From Datisca glomerata (lineage: Eukaryota; Streptophyta; Magnoliopsida; Cucurbitales; Datiscaceae), in NCBI GenBank assembly GCA_003255025.1, contig QANY01002362.1, forward strand, positions 760,567 to 824,566: DNA of 64,000 bases, in the 5' to 3' direction. The first letter of the stretch is position 1. Every line of letters begins with the position of its first letter. A program made the translations under genes and the position numbers. The notes beneath the pieces were generated by a model. That model did not search any database, was not told the DNA's origin, and saw nothing but the letters and a program-made list of their open reading frames with translations. Below are positions 1 through 13,500 of the stretch, in pieces.

Positions 1-805
1 TAATTCTCACATTCCTAAAACCATTGGTAATTACTAAACATTGAAACAAATTTTTGTAAATCAAAGAATTTTCCTACATTATAGCAAATGTTATCAGAGA
101 TTAGCAAACCAAATTTTGATCTTAGATTCACAGTAGATAAAAAAAGATAAATTCTCAACAACAATAAGAGTGTGCTCTTTAATACATGGTAAATAGTCTC
201 ATACCTACCTTCACCGATAACTTGCAAATCCATTCCTTACAACCTCGATGTTTTTAAGTCTTTAAGGTGGGAGTCGGCAGACATTCATGGTGAGGCTGAA
301 GATGAAGAAGAGGCTAGGGCACATACGTGGGTGAAAGAGGGAATGAAATAGGAAAGAGAGCGAGAGCGAAAGTATTCTTTCGGGGGTGAAAGTAAGTTCT
401 TTTGTTTGCCAAATACGACGGGGGGTCGTGGTCCCGTTGTTTTGATTTAAAGACGCGACAGGCTATATAACCCCATCATTTTTGTAGTGGTATTAAAAGC
501 CTCATCGTTTTATGCACCCTACTAATACCATTGAGCTTAGACAGCCCGTCTTGCCATCATTTTACCATGACGGCTTGTCTACCCACCATCGAAAACCAAA
601 AAAAAAGTAATCAGATAATGACGGCTAATACTTTTCCCATCATTTTTCTTTTTTCACACGCGTCATAAAAAAGTGAAAATGTAGTAGTGAGCATTTTCAC
701 AGTAAACTAAGACAGTAAATATAATCTATATATAATATATGGCCACAATCTCCCCTTCATTTCCAAGTGTAAATCTAATTTATATATAATATACGCCGTT
801 CAGTT
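1..805. repeat. CACTA-like direct repeat, copy 1
   Basis: This segment recurs almost unchanged at about 1021-1832. Near 463-489 it contains a stretch ending TTTTTGTAGTG, which is the complement of the CACTACAAAAA terminus of CACTA (En/Spm) transposons. It is preceded by short GACGGG/CCCGTCG-type motifs that resemble subterminal repeats. A second CACTA-like end (TGTAGTAGTG, about 672-688) follows. The left boundary lies outside the window. No transposase is visible, so this is a non-autonomous or fragmentary copy. The class call is an inference from the termini only. Confidence 0.5.
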
Positions 806-1020
806 CACGATGAATGACCCAAATCAATTTTCTACGTTTTTCGTTGTTCAACAATGCAGACAACCCATATGTCTTTTATAAATGGAATACCAACACAAAA
901 AGTAAAACCAAATTTGATGACTTAAACAATACATTCTGGTTCATCTTATGCATCATTCATGCATGCAGAAGTAACCTAAGTAACTTCTTCAATAATGAAA
1001 AAACTCCCAAAGAAAGCGAT
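806..1020. other. Spacer between the two CACTA-like copies
   Basis: About 215 bp separates the two direct copies. An open frame at 814-1065 has no recognisable motif and reads into copy 2, so I do not call it a gene. Nothing else is visible here. Confidence 0.4.
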
Positions 1021-1832
1021 TTAATTCTCACATTCCAAAAAGCTTTGGTAATTACTAAACATTGAAACAAATTTTTGTAAATCAAAGAATTTTCCTACAT
1101 TATAGCAAACGTTATCAGAGATTAGCAAAGCCAAATTTTGATCTTAGATTCACAGTAGACAAAAAAAGATAAATTCTCAACAACAATAAGAGTGTGCTCT
1201 TTAATACATGGTAAATAGTCTCATACCTACCTTCACCGATAACTTGCAAATCCATTCCTTACAACCTTGATGTTTTTAAGTCTTTAAGGTGGGAGTCGGC
1301 AGACAATCATGGCGAGGCTGAAGATGAAGAAGAGGCTAGGGCACATATGTGGGTGAAAGAGGGAATGAAATAGGAAAGAGAGCGACATCGAAAGTACTTC
1401 TTTCGGGGGTGAAAGTAAGTTCTTTTGTTTGCCAAATATGACGGGGGGTCGAGGTCCCGTCGTTTTGATTTAAAGACGCGACAGACTATATAACCCTATC
1501 ATTTTTTGTAGTGGTATTGAAAGCCTCGTCGTTTTATGCGCCCTACTGATACCATTGAGCTTAGACAGCCCGTCATGCCATCATTTTACCACGAAGGCTT
1601 GTCTACCCACCATCGTAAACCAAAAAAAAGTAATCAGATAATGACGGCTAATACTTTTCCCATCATTTTTCTTTTTTCACACGCGTCATAAAAAAGTGAA
1701 AATTTACTAGTAAGCATTTTCACAGTAAACTAAGACAATAAATATAATTTATATATAATATATGGCCACAAGCTCCCCTTCATTTCCAAGTGTAAATATA
1801 ATTTATATATAATATACGTCGTTCAATTCACT
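1021..1832. repeat. CACTA-like direct repeat, copy 2
   Basis: This is the second copy of the 1-805 segment, with scattered substitutions and small indels. The TTTTTTGTAGTG terminus lies at about 1500-1511. The similarity stops near 1832, where the adjoining Copia LTR appears to begin. Confidence 0.5.
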
Positions 1833-3627
1833 GATAATGACTTTTGTGAGATGATTTTCTAAAAGAACACGATGAATATTTCTTTTGAAATTTGATTAAA
1901 CTATTAATAGTAGAGAAAAATCACTTTGAGCAATTGTGTTCTCAACCCAATTCTCTGATTGCTGAACTTATTCACTTGCTTGAACTGATTGATGCCATTA
2001 GAATAATATATGTATATCTTCTAGATAATGGCGTATCAGATATTTAGGGATGATTAAAAAATAATATTTAATTTTAAATTACCCAATGCAGTGGGATCCT
2101 CTGTATAATGGTACATAACTGCAGTGTCGCACAGCACTGCAGTTGGCGTTAACCAACACAGTGCCTCATGACACTATGTGTCACGCCACACTGCAGTGTT
2201 GCACACTTACTACTGTAGTGTCTCGTGGCACTGCAGTAGTCCGTGGTGATTTATGATTCCCAATCATTTATCGACATGTGGTAAGTATTGTAAATTTAAT
2301 ATTTATTTTAATCAAATAAATATCTAGATATTAATTAATTCAAAATTAACATATTTGATTATCCATATTAACTAAATTATCTGTTATTTCACAAATAAAA
2401 GATTTAGTTGATCTAAATTATTAATTTATTTCACAAATTAGATATTTTGTCTCCCTTATTGATAGTTAAAAAATAATTGATAATTATATATATAATTTCT
2501 AAAAATTATGTTTACATATTTCAATTAATTAATCACACATAATTATCTCATAATTATGTACTTGTCTCAGAATAAAAATTCATTTGCAAGTTAGTTCTTT
2601 TTCATGTCCTGAAATATTCACACCATAGACTGCGCAATACAGAGGTGACTTGAGAAGTATGGACCTATAATTCTAAGCTCCAATAAACCAGATTATTAAT
2701 TAAACTCTTTAATTAAATAATCTTATTTATTATTTCTATTATTACTCTACTATAAATATGAAATTGCACTCTTAGTGATTATAGATTATATTTATAGAGT
2801 ATTCTCATGTAGTCCACTTATATAATCATTTCATGTAGTTATGTCCTCCCATTATTGGTTCGTAAATTAGAGCTGGTCGAAATTATCATTTTACCCATCT
2901 AAATACCTATTGATCCTTAAGTACCATTAATCAACAAGTAAATGACTAATTTATAATTATATTATAAATTTGAGCTCAGTAACCATTCAATTCTAGAATT
3001 AACACTTAAGGAAACCAATATACGATCCGTTAGAAAAGCCTGGATTCCAAATCTTATAAGATCATGTTCCCAGTCATCTATATCACTGAATCTCCAAAAT
3101 AAAAGTCACTAGCTTATTTTATAAATAAACTTTAATGGTGAATCAAAAAATCTAGTAGACATGTATAGGAGTTCATGACTACTCAAGATTCAGATTGATC
3201 TACATATGATCATCGAATTGATGTGTATTAAATCTTTATGATAAATGGCACGTTGATAAAGATATTAATTCACATCGATCTAGTCATATATAATCTCAAT
3301 ATATAAAGCACATTCACTAAGATATCTATCCACGTCCATGATCCAGATCTAGATCACACACATTCATAATGCTTAGTGAACCGTACTAGCAACCATTCAT
3401 AAAAGATTCTATACTTTAATATGTTGCTGAAAATTTTATTCATTATATATGATATTAATTTTCTCGTACGAATATAAGATCATAGTCTCATTAATGAATA
3501 TGAAATTTTCAGATATTTGTATAAATGATTCAAAAATAATATAAAAGAACAATTATAAAAATTATAATTCCATTAAATTTCATATCAAAATGTCAATACA
3601 CATGCTTTGAGGGCATAACCCCCAACA
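1833..3627 (-). repeat. 3' LTR of Copia element A
   Basis: Read on the minus strand the LTR opens TGTTGGGGGTTATGCCCTC at 3627. This matches the 3' LTR start of element B at 14408. The TTGGTTCGTA/TTAGAGCTGGTC block and the CTGCAGTG-rich block (2118-2240) are shared with both LTRs of element B. The distal end near 1833 is set by where CACTA-like homology stops and is uncertain by tens of bases; the last 200 bp are strongly diverged. Confidence 0.65.
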
Positions 3628-3639
3628 ATATCCCACTTG

Positions 3640-6415
3640 CCCTGAAGCAAATGTGACATCTCTCTCAACCACATGTTTCGCACAAGACCCTCAAACATCT
3701 TTGCAGGAAGTGTGTTGGTAAATGGGTCAGCCAGGTTATGATCCAACGTTATCTTCATAACAGTTAGATCATCATGTTGTATGATCGAGACGCCAATTTT
3801 TTACTATTTTTAGACGATTCATAGTTAGTATATCCAGTGCAATTCAGGTCTCCAATTGAACAAACAAGAATATATTTTCTCGTTCTCCTAAGATACTTGA
3901 GAATATGCTTTACTACAATTCAGTGTTCCAAACTCGGATTCGATTGACAACGACTGTCAATTCTTACTACATAACAAATGTCTGGTCTCGTACACAACAT
4001 GACATACATGAGAGTTCCAATTGCTGAAGCATTGGGAATATTTCTCATATCCTCTTCCTCCTGAGATTTCCTAGGACATTGTTCCTTGGAGAAGACTATT
4101 CCATGTCTGCCTGGTAGTTGGCATTTTTTAGAATTCTCCATAGAGAATCTCTCCAGCACCTTACCAATATAATATGCCTGAAAAAGTGTCAAGAGCTTGT
4201 ACTTTCTATCCCTTAGGATTTAAATGCCCAGAACATAGCTCGCTTATCCCAAATCTTTCATTTAGAATTTATCGGCTCACTAGTTCTTTACTTTTGACAG
4301 AGTCTCTACAACATTCCCAATTAGTATAATATTATCAACATAAAGAACTACGAAAACCACTATCTTATATTTGATGTATTTATAAACACAAGCTTCGTCA
4401 ACATTTTGATCAAAGCCACAAGACTTTATAATCTCATCAAATATAAGATTCCAAGATCTAGATGTTTATATTAATCCATAAATGGATTTAAGCAACTTAC
4501 ATACTTTCTGATCTTGCCCCTTTTGTATGAACCATTCCGGTTGCATCATATAGATGTTTTCTTTAAGAGAACCATTCAGAAAAGATTTCTTGACGTCCAT
4601 TTGTCATATCTCATAGTCAAAACTAGCGGCTATGGATAAAAAGATGTGAATGGGTTTGAGCATGACCACATGGGAGAATGTCTCTTCATAATCGACTATC
4701 TCCATTTGTGTATAACCCTTGGCTACTAATCGTGCCTTGAAAGCCTCTACTTTCCCATCTACACCTCTTTTCTTCTTGAAAATCCATTTACATCCAATGG
4801 GCCTGATATCTTCAAGTGAATCTATAAGTTCCCAAACGGAATTGGAATACATAGATTTCATTTCCTGGTTCATGGCATCTTGATATTTCTTATTTTCAAG
4901 ATCATCTATTGCTTCTTCATAAAATAATGTATTGTCTTTATCTGTGTATGACACTAGGGCAAGTGCCTCTAGTTCGTAGCAAACTAGTTGGACCGAGGTT
5001 TCCTTTACATGAACTATGATCTCTCTGGTTTGTCATTTATTAGTAGAAATTGAAGGTGTTCTAATCTCATCAGTCGCTAATTCCTCGAGAAGTATTTTGC
5101 TACGAGGTTTGTAGTTTTGCATATAGTCATGCTCAAGGAAGGTTGCATTTGTCGACACAAACACATTTTGATCGTTATGACTATAAAAATACCGACATCT
5201 AGTCTTTGGAGCATAGCCTACGAATATGCATACTTCAGACATTAAGTCTAAATTTCTGGTTTTTGGTCTAAGAACATGAGCAGGATACCCCCATATATGG
5301 AAATGACGTAAACTACGTTTGGAGTCATTTCATAACTCTAAAGGCGTCTTGTTTATAGACTTAGAGGGTACTACATTCAAAATCTAAGTAGCTGTGTGTA
5401 GTACTTATCCCCAAAATATAAGTTAAAGTAATGCGTAGCTTGACATCGACCTAACCATATCTAATAAGGTTTGGTTTCTCCTTTCTACAACATAATTTTG
5501 CTGTGGAATTCCAGGTGCTATGAGTTGGGATAGGATTTCATACTCTAGCAAGTAATCCTTGAATTCAAAATCCAAGTATTCACCACCTCGATCGGATCAA
5601 AGAGTTTTTGATGATTTACCTAATTGCTTTTCAGCTTCAACCTTGAAGTCTTTAAACTTTCCAAAAGTTTCAGAATTTCTATGCATTAGGTAATTATAAC
5701 CATATCTTGAGTAGTCGTCAATGAAAGTGACAAAATACTCATACCTACATCTACCTTGTACATTGATCGGTCCAAGGACATCACTATGTACTAGTTCAAG
5801 TGGTTCCTTAGCTTTTTGGCCCTTTCCAAAGAAAGGTCTCTTGATCATTTTACCCTCTATATAGGATTCACAAACAGGAAGAGTTCCAAATTTTAGTTCT
5901 CTCAAAGCACCATGCTTTGTTAACATATTTAATCTATTTAGATTAATATGTCCCGACCTAAGATGCTAAAGATATGTGTTATCATCATCATGAGAAACTC
6001 TATGTCATTTGTTACTTTTAGAGTTTGCTACTTTAAATAATTCAGAAGTATTTGACGTAAGTTCAGTTAGTTTACGCATGTATAACCCGTTTATAACTTT
6101 TTCATGACAAATATCGAATCCATTCTTAGAAATAATAAACTCTTTATTAATAAAAAAAACTTTCAATAATTGTTCTTGCAAAAATAAAAAGAAATCAAAT
6201 TTCTCAAAACTCCACGAATATAATTAACACCGTTCAAAACTAAATAATTATATCCAAAAAGTAAACGGGCTGTCTCTAATGCTTTAACTGACACTAGTGC
6301 ACCGCTGTCAACTCTCAAAACGACCTCGTTATCAACCAACTTCCTTAACGAATCAAGCATCTATAATGAAGAACATACATTGTTAGTGGCCCTTGAATCA
6401 AGTATCCAATTAACC
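3640..6415 (-). pseudogene. Copia A pol remnant (protease tail, integrase, RT, RNase H)
   Basis: Reading minus from 6415, a mutated protease motif (WILDSRATNN, where DSGATNH is normal) is followed by a protease tail (6163-6360) and the integrase region (5597-5926) with HSDVLGPIN and FIDDYSRYG. An integrase C-terminal segment (5033-5242, FVGYAPKTRC and STNATFLEHDY) comes next. RT begins at 4604-4954 (GCKWIFKKKR, ARLVAKGYTQ), and a late RT/connection segment lies at 3920-4192 (GTLMYVMLCTRPDICY). Frames are broken between these blocks and the RT active-site region (4200-4600) is not intact. Gag is absent. The element cannot encode a working polyprotein. Confidence 0.8.
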
Positions 6416-6419
6416 AAGA

Positions 6420-6663
6420 TTGCAAATCAACCACTTGCAATCTCTCTTCTCTCATCATCTCTCTTCCCTTCTCAATGCACATATCAAATTAACCAAGGTT
6501 CACAAATACCAACTTCACCATGTTTAGCTCTAATTTCCCTCTTCTTCAATGAAGGTTCTTATTCTTCTTCACAAAGGTTCTTTTTCTTCTTCTTCTTCGA
6601 CACCATGTGACCCATTCTTCTTCTTCTTCTTCTTCAATGAAGTTTTCCCGAGACTCGTTCTTC
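6420..6663 (+). mobile_element. Foldback-like element F, outer left arm
   Basis: This is the left terminal arm of a long-inverted-repeat element. Bases 6422-6560 match the reverse complement of about 18600-18735 along most of their length, including GCAATCTCTCTT, CCCTTCTCAATGCACATATCAAAT and CTCATTTCCCTCTTCTTC-type blocks. The arm ends in a TTCTTC/CAATGAAG...CCCGAGACTC motif that resumes at 16345 after the Copia B insertion. The junction with Copia A (6410-6435) is ambiguous because both sequences contain a TTGCAATCT-like string. Confidence 0.65.
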
Positions 6664-8608
6664 TATTAGGCATAGTGCCCTCAAAGCATGTGTAAAGATA
6701 TTTTATTTGAAAATTGATAAACGCGCATTTTTCTTATTATTAAATTCTCTGAATTATTATTGAATAAGTAATATATGATTAAGATCATAGATAGTGAATA
6801 AAATAGTCCGCAACATATTAAAATATGAAATCTTTAATGAATGGTTGCTAGTACGGTTCACTAAGTATTTTGAATGCGTGTGATCTAGATTCAGATCGTT
6901 GATGTGGATAGACATCTTAGTGAAAATACTTTATATAATTATACTATAAAGGACATCACTAATGTGAATTAATATATTTATTAACTTACCGTTTATCATA
7001 AAAATTTAATATACATCAATAAAATGATCATTTATAGATCAGTTTAAATCGTGAGTACTCATGAAATCCTATACATGTCTACTGGATCTTTTGATTCACT
7101 CATTAAAGTTTGTTTGTAAAACAAGCTAGTGACTTTTATTTTGGAGATTTAGTTACATGGATGGATGAGAACATGATCTTACAACATTTGGAATCAAAGC
7201 TTTCCTAATGGATCATATATTGGTTCCCTTAAGTGTTAATTCTAGAACTGAATGTTTATTGAGCTCAAAATTATAATACAATTATAAATTAACTGTTCAC
7301 TAGTGAATTAATGCTAATTAAGGATCAAGAGGTAATTAGAATAGTAAAATGGTAATTTTGACCAGCTCTAATTTATGAACCAATAATTGGAGGACATAAC
7401 TATATGAAGTGATTATATCAATGAACTACACAAGATTACTCTGTAATATATTATGTAATTACTAAGAGTGCAATTCCATATTTCTAGTGGAGTAAGATTG
7501 GAATTAATAAATAAGATTATTTAATATGAGATTTTATTTAATAATCTGATTCATTAGAGATTAGAATTATGAGTCAATGATCCCCAAGCCACCTCTATAC
7601 TACATAGTATTGGGTGTGAATGTTTCAAGACATAAGAAAAGGATTAATTTGCAAAAGGAATTGAGTTTCCAAGATAAGTATATAATTATAAGATAATTAT
7701 ATGTCATTAATAAGTTGAGATTTAATTAATTAAATTAATTAATATATTTTTCAAAAATATTTTTTAATTAATTATTTATATTGATTAGTTATGAATTAAT
7801 CGATATTGAGACAATATATTTAATTCATGAAATCAAATAATATTTTATTATTATAAGGTAAGAATTTTATTTTAAATTAACTGATCAGTTAGTTTTGAAT
7901 TAACAGATAAGTTAGTTGTTGATAGGTTTTATCATTTTAGTTAATTTTTGAATTAATTAATTTTTTTTAAATAATGCATAGATATTTATCCGATTAAATA
8001 AAATAATAAAATGAAAAATTGCCATATGGCATTTTAGACTGCCTCACGCCAATCACTGTGTTAGAGCAATGATTGGCACACAGCACACTACAGTGCCGCA
8101 TGGCACTGTAGTGGCACATTTATAAATAGGTATATTCTATTGGAATCATTAAGCAATTTGTTAATCAATCCATAATTGAAGCTCTACATATTCTCTAATT
8201 CTCTGTCAAAGTTCTGTCTCAAAAGTTTTTCTCCAAATCTCTAGATCTCATGTGTTGAGTGCATCTAGAGATAGAAATATGTTCTTGTTCATTCTACATA
8301 CCCACGCACATTCTAGTGTGTTTGGAGATTGGTTTAAAAGATCTTGATGTCAAACTCACAAGTCTGTTTTCCGTAGAATAGGACGTTCGACGTTTTATAC
8401 TAGAAGATAGCTAGGATGGTTGATAGACTTCAAGGGGTAAAGAACTTTACTTTGAATGTCTATTGATTTAATGTATAGATATATAATTGATTCGTGTAGA
8501 AACTTTTATTTTCACAAAAATATTTTTTGGGACTTGTGGTCTTGTATCAAATCTTCAATGACTAAAAAGTCCTTCCGCTGCACATCTGATGCGCTGCTGT
8601 TACCAGCA
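6664..8608 (+). repeat. 5' LTR of Copia element B
   Basis: It aligns end to end with 14408-16344. It opens TATTAGGCATAGTGCCC, where the 3' LTR has TGTTGGGCATAATGTTC, and ends CCAGCA just before the primer-binding site. The decayed first bases and many substitutions between the two LTRs point to an old insertion. It has a shorter CACTGCAGTG-type repeat block (about 8085-8122) than the 3' LTR. Confidence 0.8.
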
Positions 8609-8624
8609 ATTGATATCAGATTGG
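8609..8624 (+). other. Primer-binding site of Copia B (degenerate)
   Basis: ATTGATATCAGATTGG lies directly after the 5' LTR. It is a mutated form of the TGGTATCAGAGC site complementary to initiator tRNA-Met that plant Copia elements use. Confidence 0.55.
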
Positions 8625-10532
8625 TTAAAATATATATATATTCTTGTGTGGATTTTCTTGCATTATTCTATATACATTTTTTGATATGTGTGTATGAATG
8701 AATGGTTTGGTTTTTGAATGTATGGTGAATGATGAATCGTTAATTGTATGGTGATTTTTGAGCTTAGGCTTTGTTCTATTTTTCTGTACATCTTGTGTAA
8801 GCTGTTTGGGACAGGATTTTTATAATTTTATTTTGAATATTATGTTGTAAAAATTTCATATGTAAGAAGAAGAAGAACTCACAAGAAAGATACGAAGGAG
8901 AAAAGGAGGAGGATTTCCGCGACGAAACTCCACCGAAGGCAACGACGACGGCGGGACTACCCCACTGCCACCATAAGACAGCAGAAGCGGAAGCGGCGGT
9001 GGCGACGGGAATCTCCCTAGGCCACCACCGACGTGATTCCTGTGGTGCCGAGGCACTAGGCACGAATGCCCTGGTACCATGGTATCCTAACCCTGTGGTG
9101 CTTCACAAAAACCCTAGTCCAGTTTTTCTAAACAAATTTTTTAAATTAATTAATTTTAAAAATTAGTTATCGATTTTAATTTTTTAAAAATTAAAAATAT
9201 TTAATTGCCTCCATTTGACCCAAGTTTAATAAATCATTAAATTATTTTTTGACTAATTAAATTCAATTAATTTAAATGGGTCTATCTAATTAGAATTTTT
9301 TCCTAATTAAATAGGTTTTGCTCAAAGCTTGAAGATCATGAAAATGTGCATCAAATGGAGAATGAGCATCTTTTGGAAATATTTATTTCTGAAGCCCGCT
9401 TTGTAATTATTTCTATTTTATTTCAATAGTTGTAAATTTAGAAATACTCAATAGTCACTCGGTTCATCATTTATTTATTTATTATTTTATTGTATTTATT
9501 TAAATAAATGACTTTTGATTTGATTATTTACATGACCATGTATTGGTCAATCACATATCATACATGAAAAAAAACCCCACACGGTTTTATTTAAACATGC
9601 ATCTCAGTTGTAGAAACTTGATTTATTAGGATTGTCCTAATGTGTATATATGAATTGCTTTGTGAAATCAATTGCATGTAAACTATTAAGTTTTAATTAG
9701 TTAAACTTAATAATCACACCACTCTAAAGACATGCGTTTAGTCAGGCCTTTAAGATAACTGCTTTTTATAAAAAAAATATTTTATTAAAGTTAGATGAAT
9801 GCAATCTATTAATTAGTTATTCTAAGTTCACCTAAATTAGTCTTAGGCTCCTTTTAAGGTTAAATGAACTTAGGCCAATTAGATTGAATTAATAATTAAT
9901 TTCTTTACATTCATAGGGTTATAGTATCTAGTAATTAATTTGAAATTAATTGATTAGTTAAACAGAAACACATTTATTATAAAATAGTGAGTGGGAGAAG
10001 GTTGACATGTCAATGTGACATATGATCTCCATTATTAGAACAACAATGTGAGATATGGTAAGATCCTCAAGACGACTTTGTTTTCATCCCCCTAAGGAAG
10101 GTTTCGAATTGTATCAATATCAAGGTTGGCTTCTTTAAATATAGGATTAAGTGATGGACCGACCGGTGAAATTTTCTAACTGAAGTAATGGATTCTGAAA
10201 TAATAGGTTACACTCACAAAGTCACAATTAAGTTTTGAAGTGGGTAATTGTGACTTGACCAAATAAACGTTACCTTATTATTAAAAGATAAAATAAGATA
10301 TATTTTAAATTTAAATTAATAAGGATGAGAATGTCTCATAGACAATTAAAAATTAATATGACCGACTCTAAGGCGGCACATTAATTGTTAGGTTGTCTTA
10401 TCGTAGATTAGTAATGGTTGTTTATGTGTTTGATATGTTGCATCCATGCATCATGTTTACTTTCTGAATCTTTTAATATTTATTTCAGTTATATTTAATA
10501 ATGTATGTTTTATTTCTTTTCAGTTTTTTAAT
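8625..10532 (+). other. Untranslated leader of Copia B
   Basis: About 1.9 kb separates the primer site and the first gag codon and has no convincing coding sequence. A GC-rich patch at 8880-9090 (runs of GGCGG and GACGAC) stands out from its AT-rich surroundings. Two open frames there on the minus strand overlap in different phases and look like composition artefacts. Leaders this long are known in BARE-1-type elements. Confidence 0.5.
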
Positions 10533-13500
10533 ATGTCTACCATGGACAACCATATTACTGCTTTACTCGCACTAAAAAAACTTAATGGAGATAACCTTAT
10601 AAGATGGAAATCAAATTTGAATTTCATGCTAATATGTGAGAACCACAAGTTTGTTCTTATTGAGGACTGTCCTGAAGAGCCTGCTGCTGATTCCCCCGAA
10701 AAACATTTGAGACAAATATGATGCTTGGATTTAGTCTAACAATAAGGCCAAGTGTTACATGCTTGTTAGCATGAATGGTGTTCTTAGAACTAAGCACGAA
10801 AGCATGGAAACTGCCTATGAGATTATGGAATCTGTTCAGGCTATGTTTGGACAACAATCTGATCAAATTTGTCATGAAGCTACTAGAAACTATATGAATA
10901 CTAAGATGAAGAAAAGTATTTCTATGCGAGAACAAGTTTTGAACATGATCAACATAATGCATGAAGCTGAAGTATATGGGGCTACCGTTGATGAGCGAAC
11001 TCAAGTTAGTATTATACTTGAATCACTCATACCTGCTTATTCTATGTTGACTATCAATTATGTTATGAACAAGTTGCAATTCAACATGATCTAGTTGTTG
11101 AATGAACTGCATAATTTTGAGTCACTCAACAAAAGTATGACCAAAGAGGGCGAGGTAAATGTTGCTAAGCAAAAGCCTTCTTCCTCTAAATACAAAAGTC
11201 AGAAAAGGAAGAAGAACAATAGAAAGGAAAATAGTAAGGATAAGAAATAACCCAAAGGAAAATGTTTCCATTGTGGAGTTGAAGGTCACTGGAAGAGAAA
11301 CTGTAACAAGTATCTCTCCGAGCTGAAAAGAAAAGGTAAATTTGATTTTCTTTTACTTAAAGTTTGTTTAGTGGAAAATGATTTCTCATCCTGGATTATA
11401 GATTCAGGGGTCACTAACCATGCTTTTTATTCTTTATATATACTTGATTCTTCAATGGAGCTTGCTGGTGGCGTGGTGATAATGAGAGTTGGCAGTGGTG
11501 CACTCGTTTCAGCAAAAACATTAGGAACATTCCATTTAAATTTTGGAAATAAATTTCTTATTTTGAACAATGTTTATTTTATTCCATGATTTTCTAGAAA
11601 TTTAATTTCTTTATCTTAGTTACATGAATAGAATTTTGATATTTATTTTAGTACTAATATGTTTGTTATTTCAAAGAATGGTTTCAATATTTGTCATGCA
11701 AAAGTTTCAAATGGACTGTATATGTTTAAACCAATTGAACGAACATTAAATAATTCAAAATTATTTCAAGTAGCAAATCCAAAAGGTAACAAACGACAAA
11801 AGATTTCTCAAGAAAATATACATATATTTGGCATCTTAGGTTGGGACATATTAATCTTGACAGAATAAATCGATTAACAAAATTTGGTGCTTTGAGAGAA
11901 CTAAAAGTTGGAACTCTTACGGTTTGTGAATCAAGTCTAGAGGGTAAACTGACCAAGAGACTTTTTTCTACAAAGGATCAAAGAGCCAAAGTACAACTTG
12001 AGTTAGTACATAGTGACGTCTGCGAACCGATCAACATACAAGCTAGATGTGAGTATGAGTATTTCAACACTTTTATTGATGATTACTCAAGATTTAGTTA
12101 TACTTACCTCATGCGTAGTAAGTCTAAAACTTTTGGACACTTTAAAGACTTCAAAGAAGAAACTGAAAAGCAATTAGGTAAATCACTGAAAACACTTCGA
12201 TCAGATCGAGGTGGTGTGAATACTTAGATTTAGAATTAAGGATTACTTGCTAGAGTATAGCATTCTATCTCAACTCACAGCACCTTGAACGCCACAGTAA
12301 AATGGTATTTCAAAAAGGAGAAATAAAACCTTATTAGATATGGTTAGGTCGACATTAAGCTACTCATGACTACCACTCACAATACGATGATATTAACTTT
12401 AAACGGCAACTTACATTTTGAATGTATTCCTTCTAAGTCTGTAAGCAATACACCTTTAGAGTTATGGAATAACTCTAAATCTAGTTTGTATCATTTTCGT
12501 ATATGGGGGTGTCTGGCTCATATTCTTAGACCTAAGAAAGAAAAGTTAGACTCAAGGTCTGAAGTGTATATATTTGTTGGCTATCCTCCAAAAGCAAAAG
12601 GTGGTTACTTTTATAGTCACAAGGATAAAAAAGTGTTTGTATCGACAAATGCTACATTTCTTGAACATGACTATATGATAAATTACAAACCTCAGAGCAA
12701 AGTAGTTCTTAAAGAACTCACATATGATGAGATCTTACCATCTTCATCCTTAAGTGATAGATGACAAACTATAGAAACTACTGTTCATGTTTAGAAAACC
12801 CCGGTGTAACGTCATAGTGGGAGGGTTGTAAGATAACCCATTCGCTATGAACACGAGACACATGTCCTAGTGTAAGGCACTGATAAAGACGATTTGTTAA
12901 CCTTTATAGAGGGAATGGAAGATACTGAAAAGAAGAAATGGCAGATGCCATGAACCGAAAAATGGAATCAATGTATTATAATTTTGTCCTAGAACTTGTA
13001 GATCCTTCTAAAGAAGTCAGGCCCATTAGATGCATATGTATTTTCAAGAAGAAAAGATATGCAAATGGAAAAGTAGAGATTTTCAAGGCACTGCTAGTAG
13101 CCAAAGGCTATAGTATAAGGGAATGAGTCGATTATGAAGAGACATTCTCTCCCGTTGTCATGCTAAAATCCATTTGCATTATTTTATCCATAGCCGTTAG
13201 TTTAGACTATGAAATATGGTAAATGGATGTTAGGACAATCTTTCTTTATGACTCTCTTGAAGAAAGCATCTATATGATGTAATCAGAAGGGTTCATGAAA
13301 AAAGGGTAAAATTAGAAGGTATGCAAGTTGCTTAAATCCATTTATGGATTGTAGCATGCATCCAGATCTTGGAATCTTACATTCGATGAAACATTAAAAC
13401 ATATCGCTACGAACAAGATGTTGAAGAAGCTTTTGTATATAAATACATCAAAGATAAGAAGGTGGTATTCTTAGTTCTTTACATAGATGATATTCTACTA

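Larger units (their letters stand above)
1833..6420 (-). mobile_element. Copia element A, 5'-truncated, minus strand
   Basis: This is an old Copia retrotransposon read on the minus strand. It keeps its 3' LTR (about 1833-3627), a polypurine-type boundary and most of pol. It has lost gag and the 5' LTR where it meets the foldback-like element near 6420. LTR and protein sequences match element B closely, so both belong to one family with LTRs near 1.9 kb, which suggests the Angela/BARE-1 lineage. The missing 5' part is not found on the far side of the foldback element at 18745. Either the insertion came with a deletion or the rest was lost later. Confidence 0.75.

Noticed and set aside
8776..9080. 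Two minus-strand frames with Ser/Pro-rich text
   Set aside because: They lie in the GC-rich part of the Copia B leader, overlap in different phases and show no family motif.
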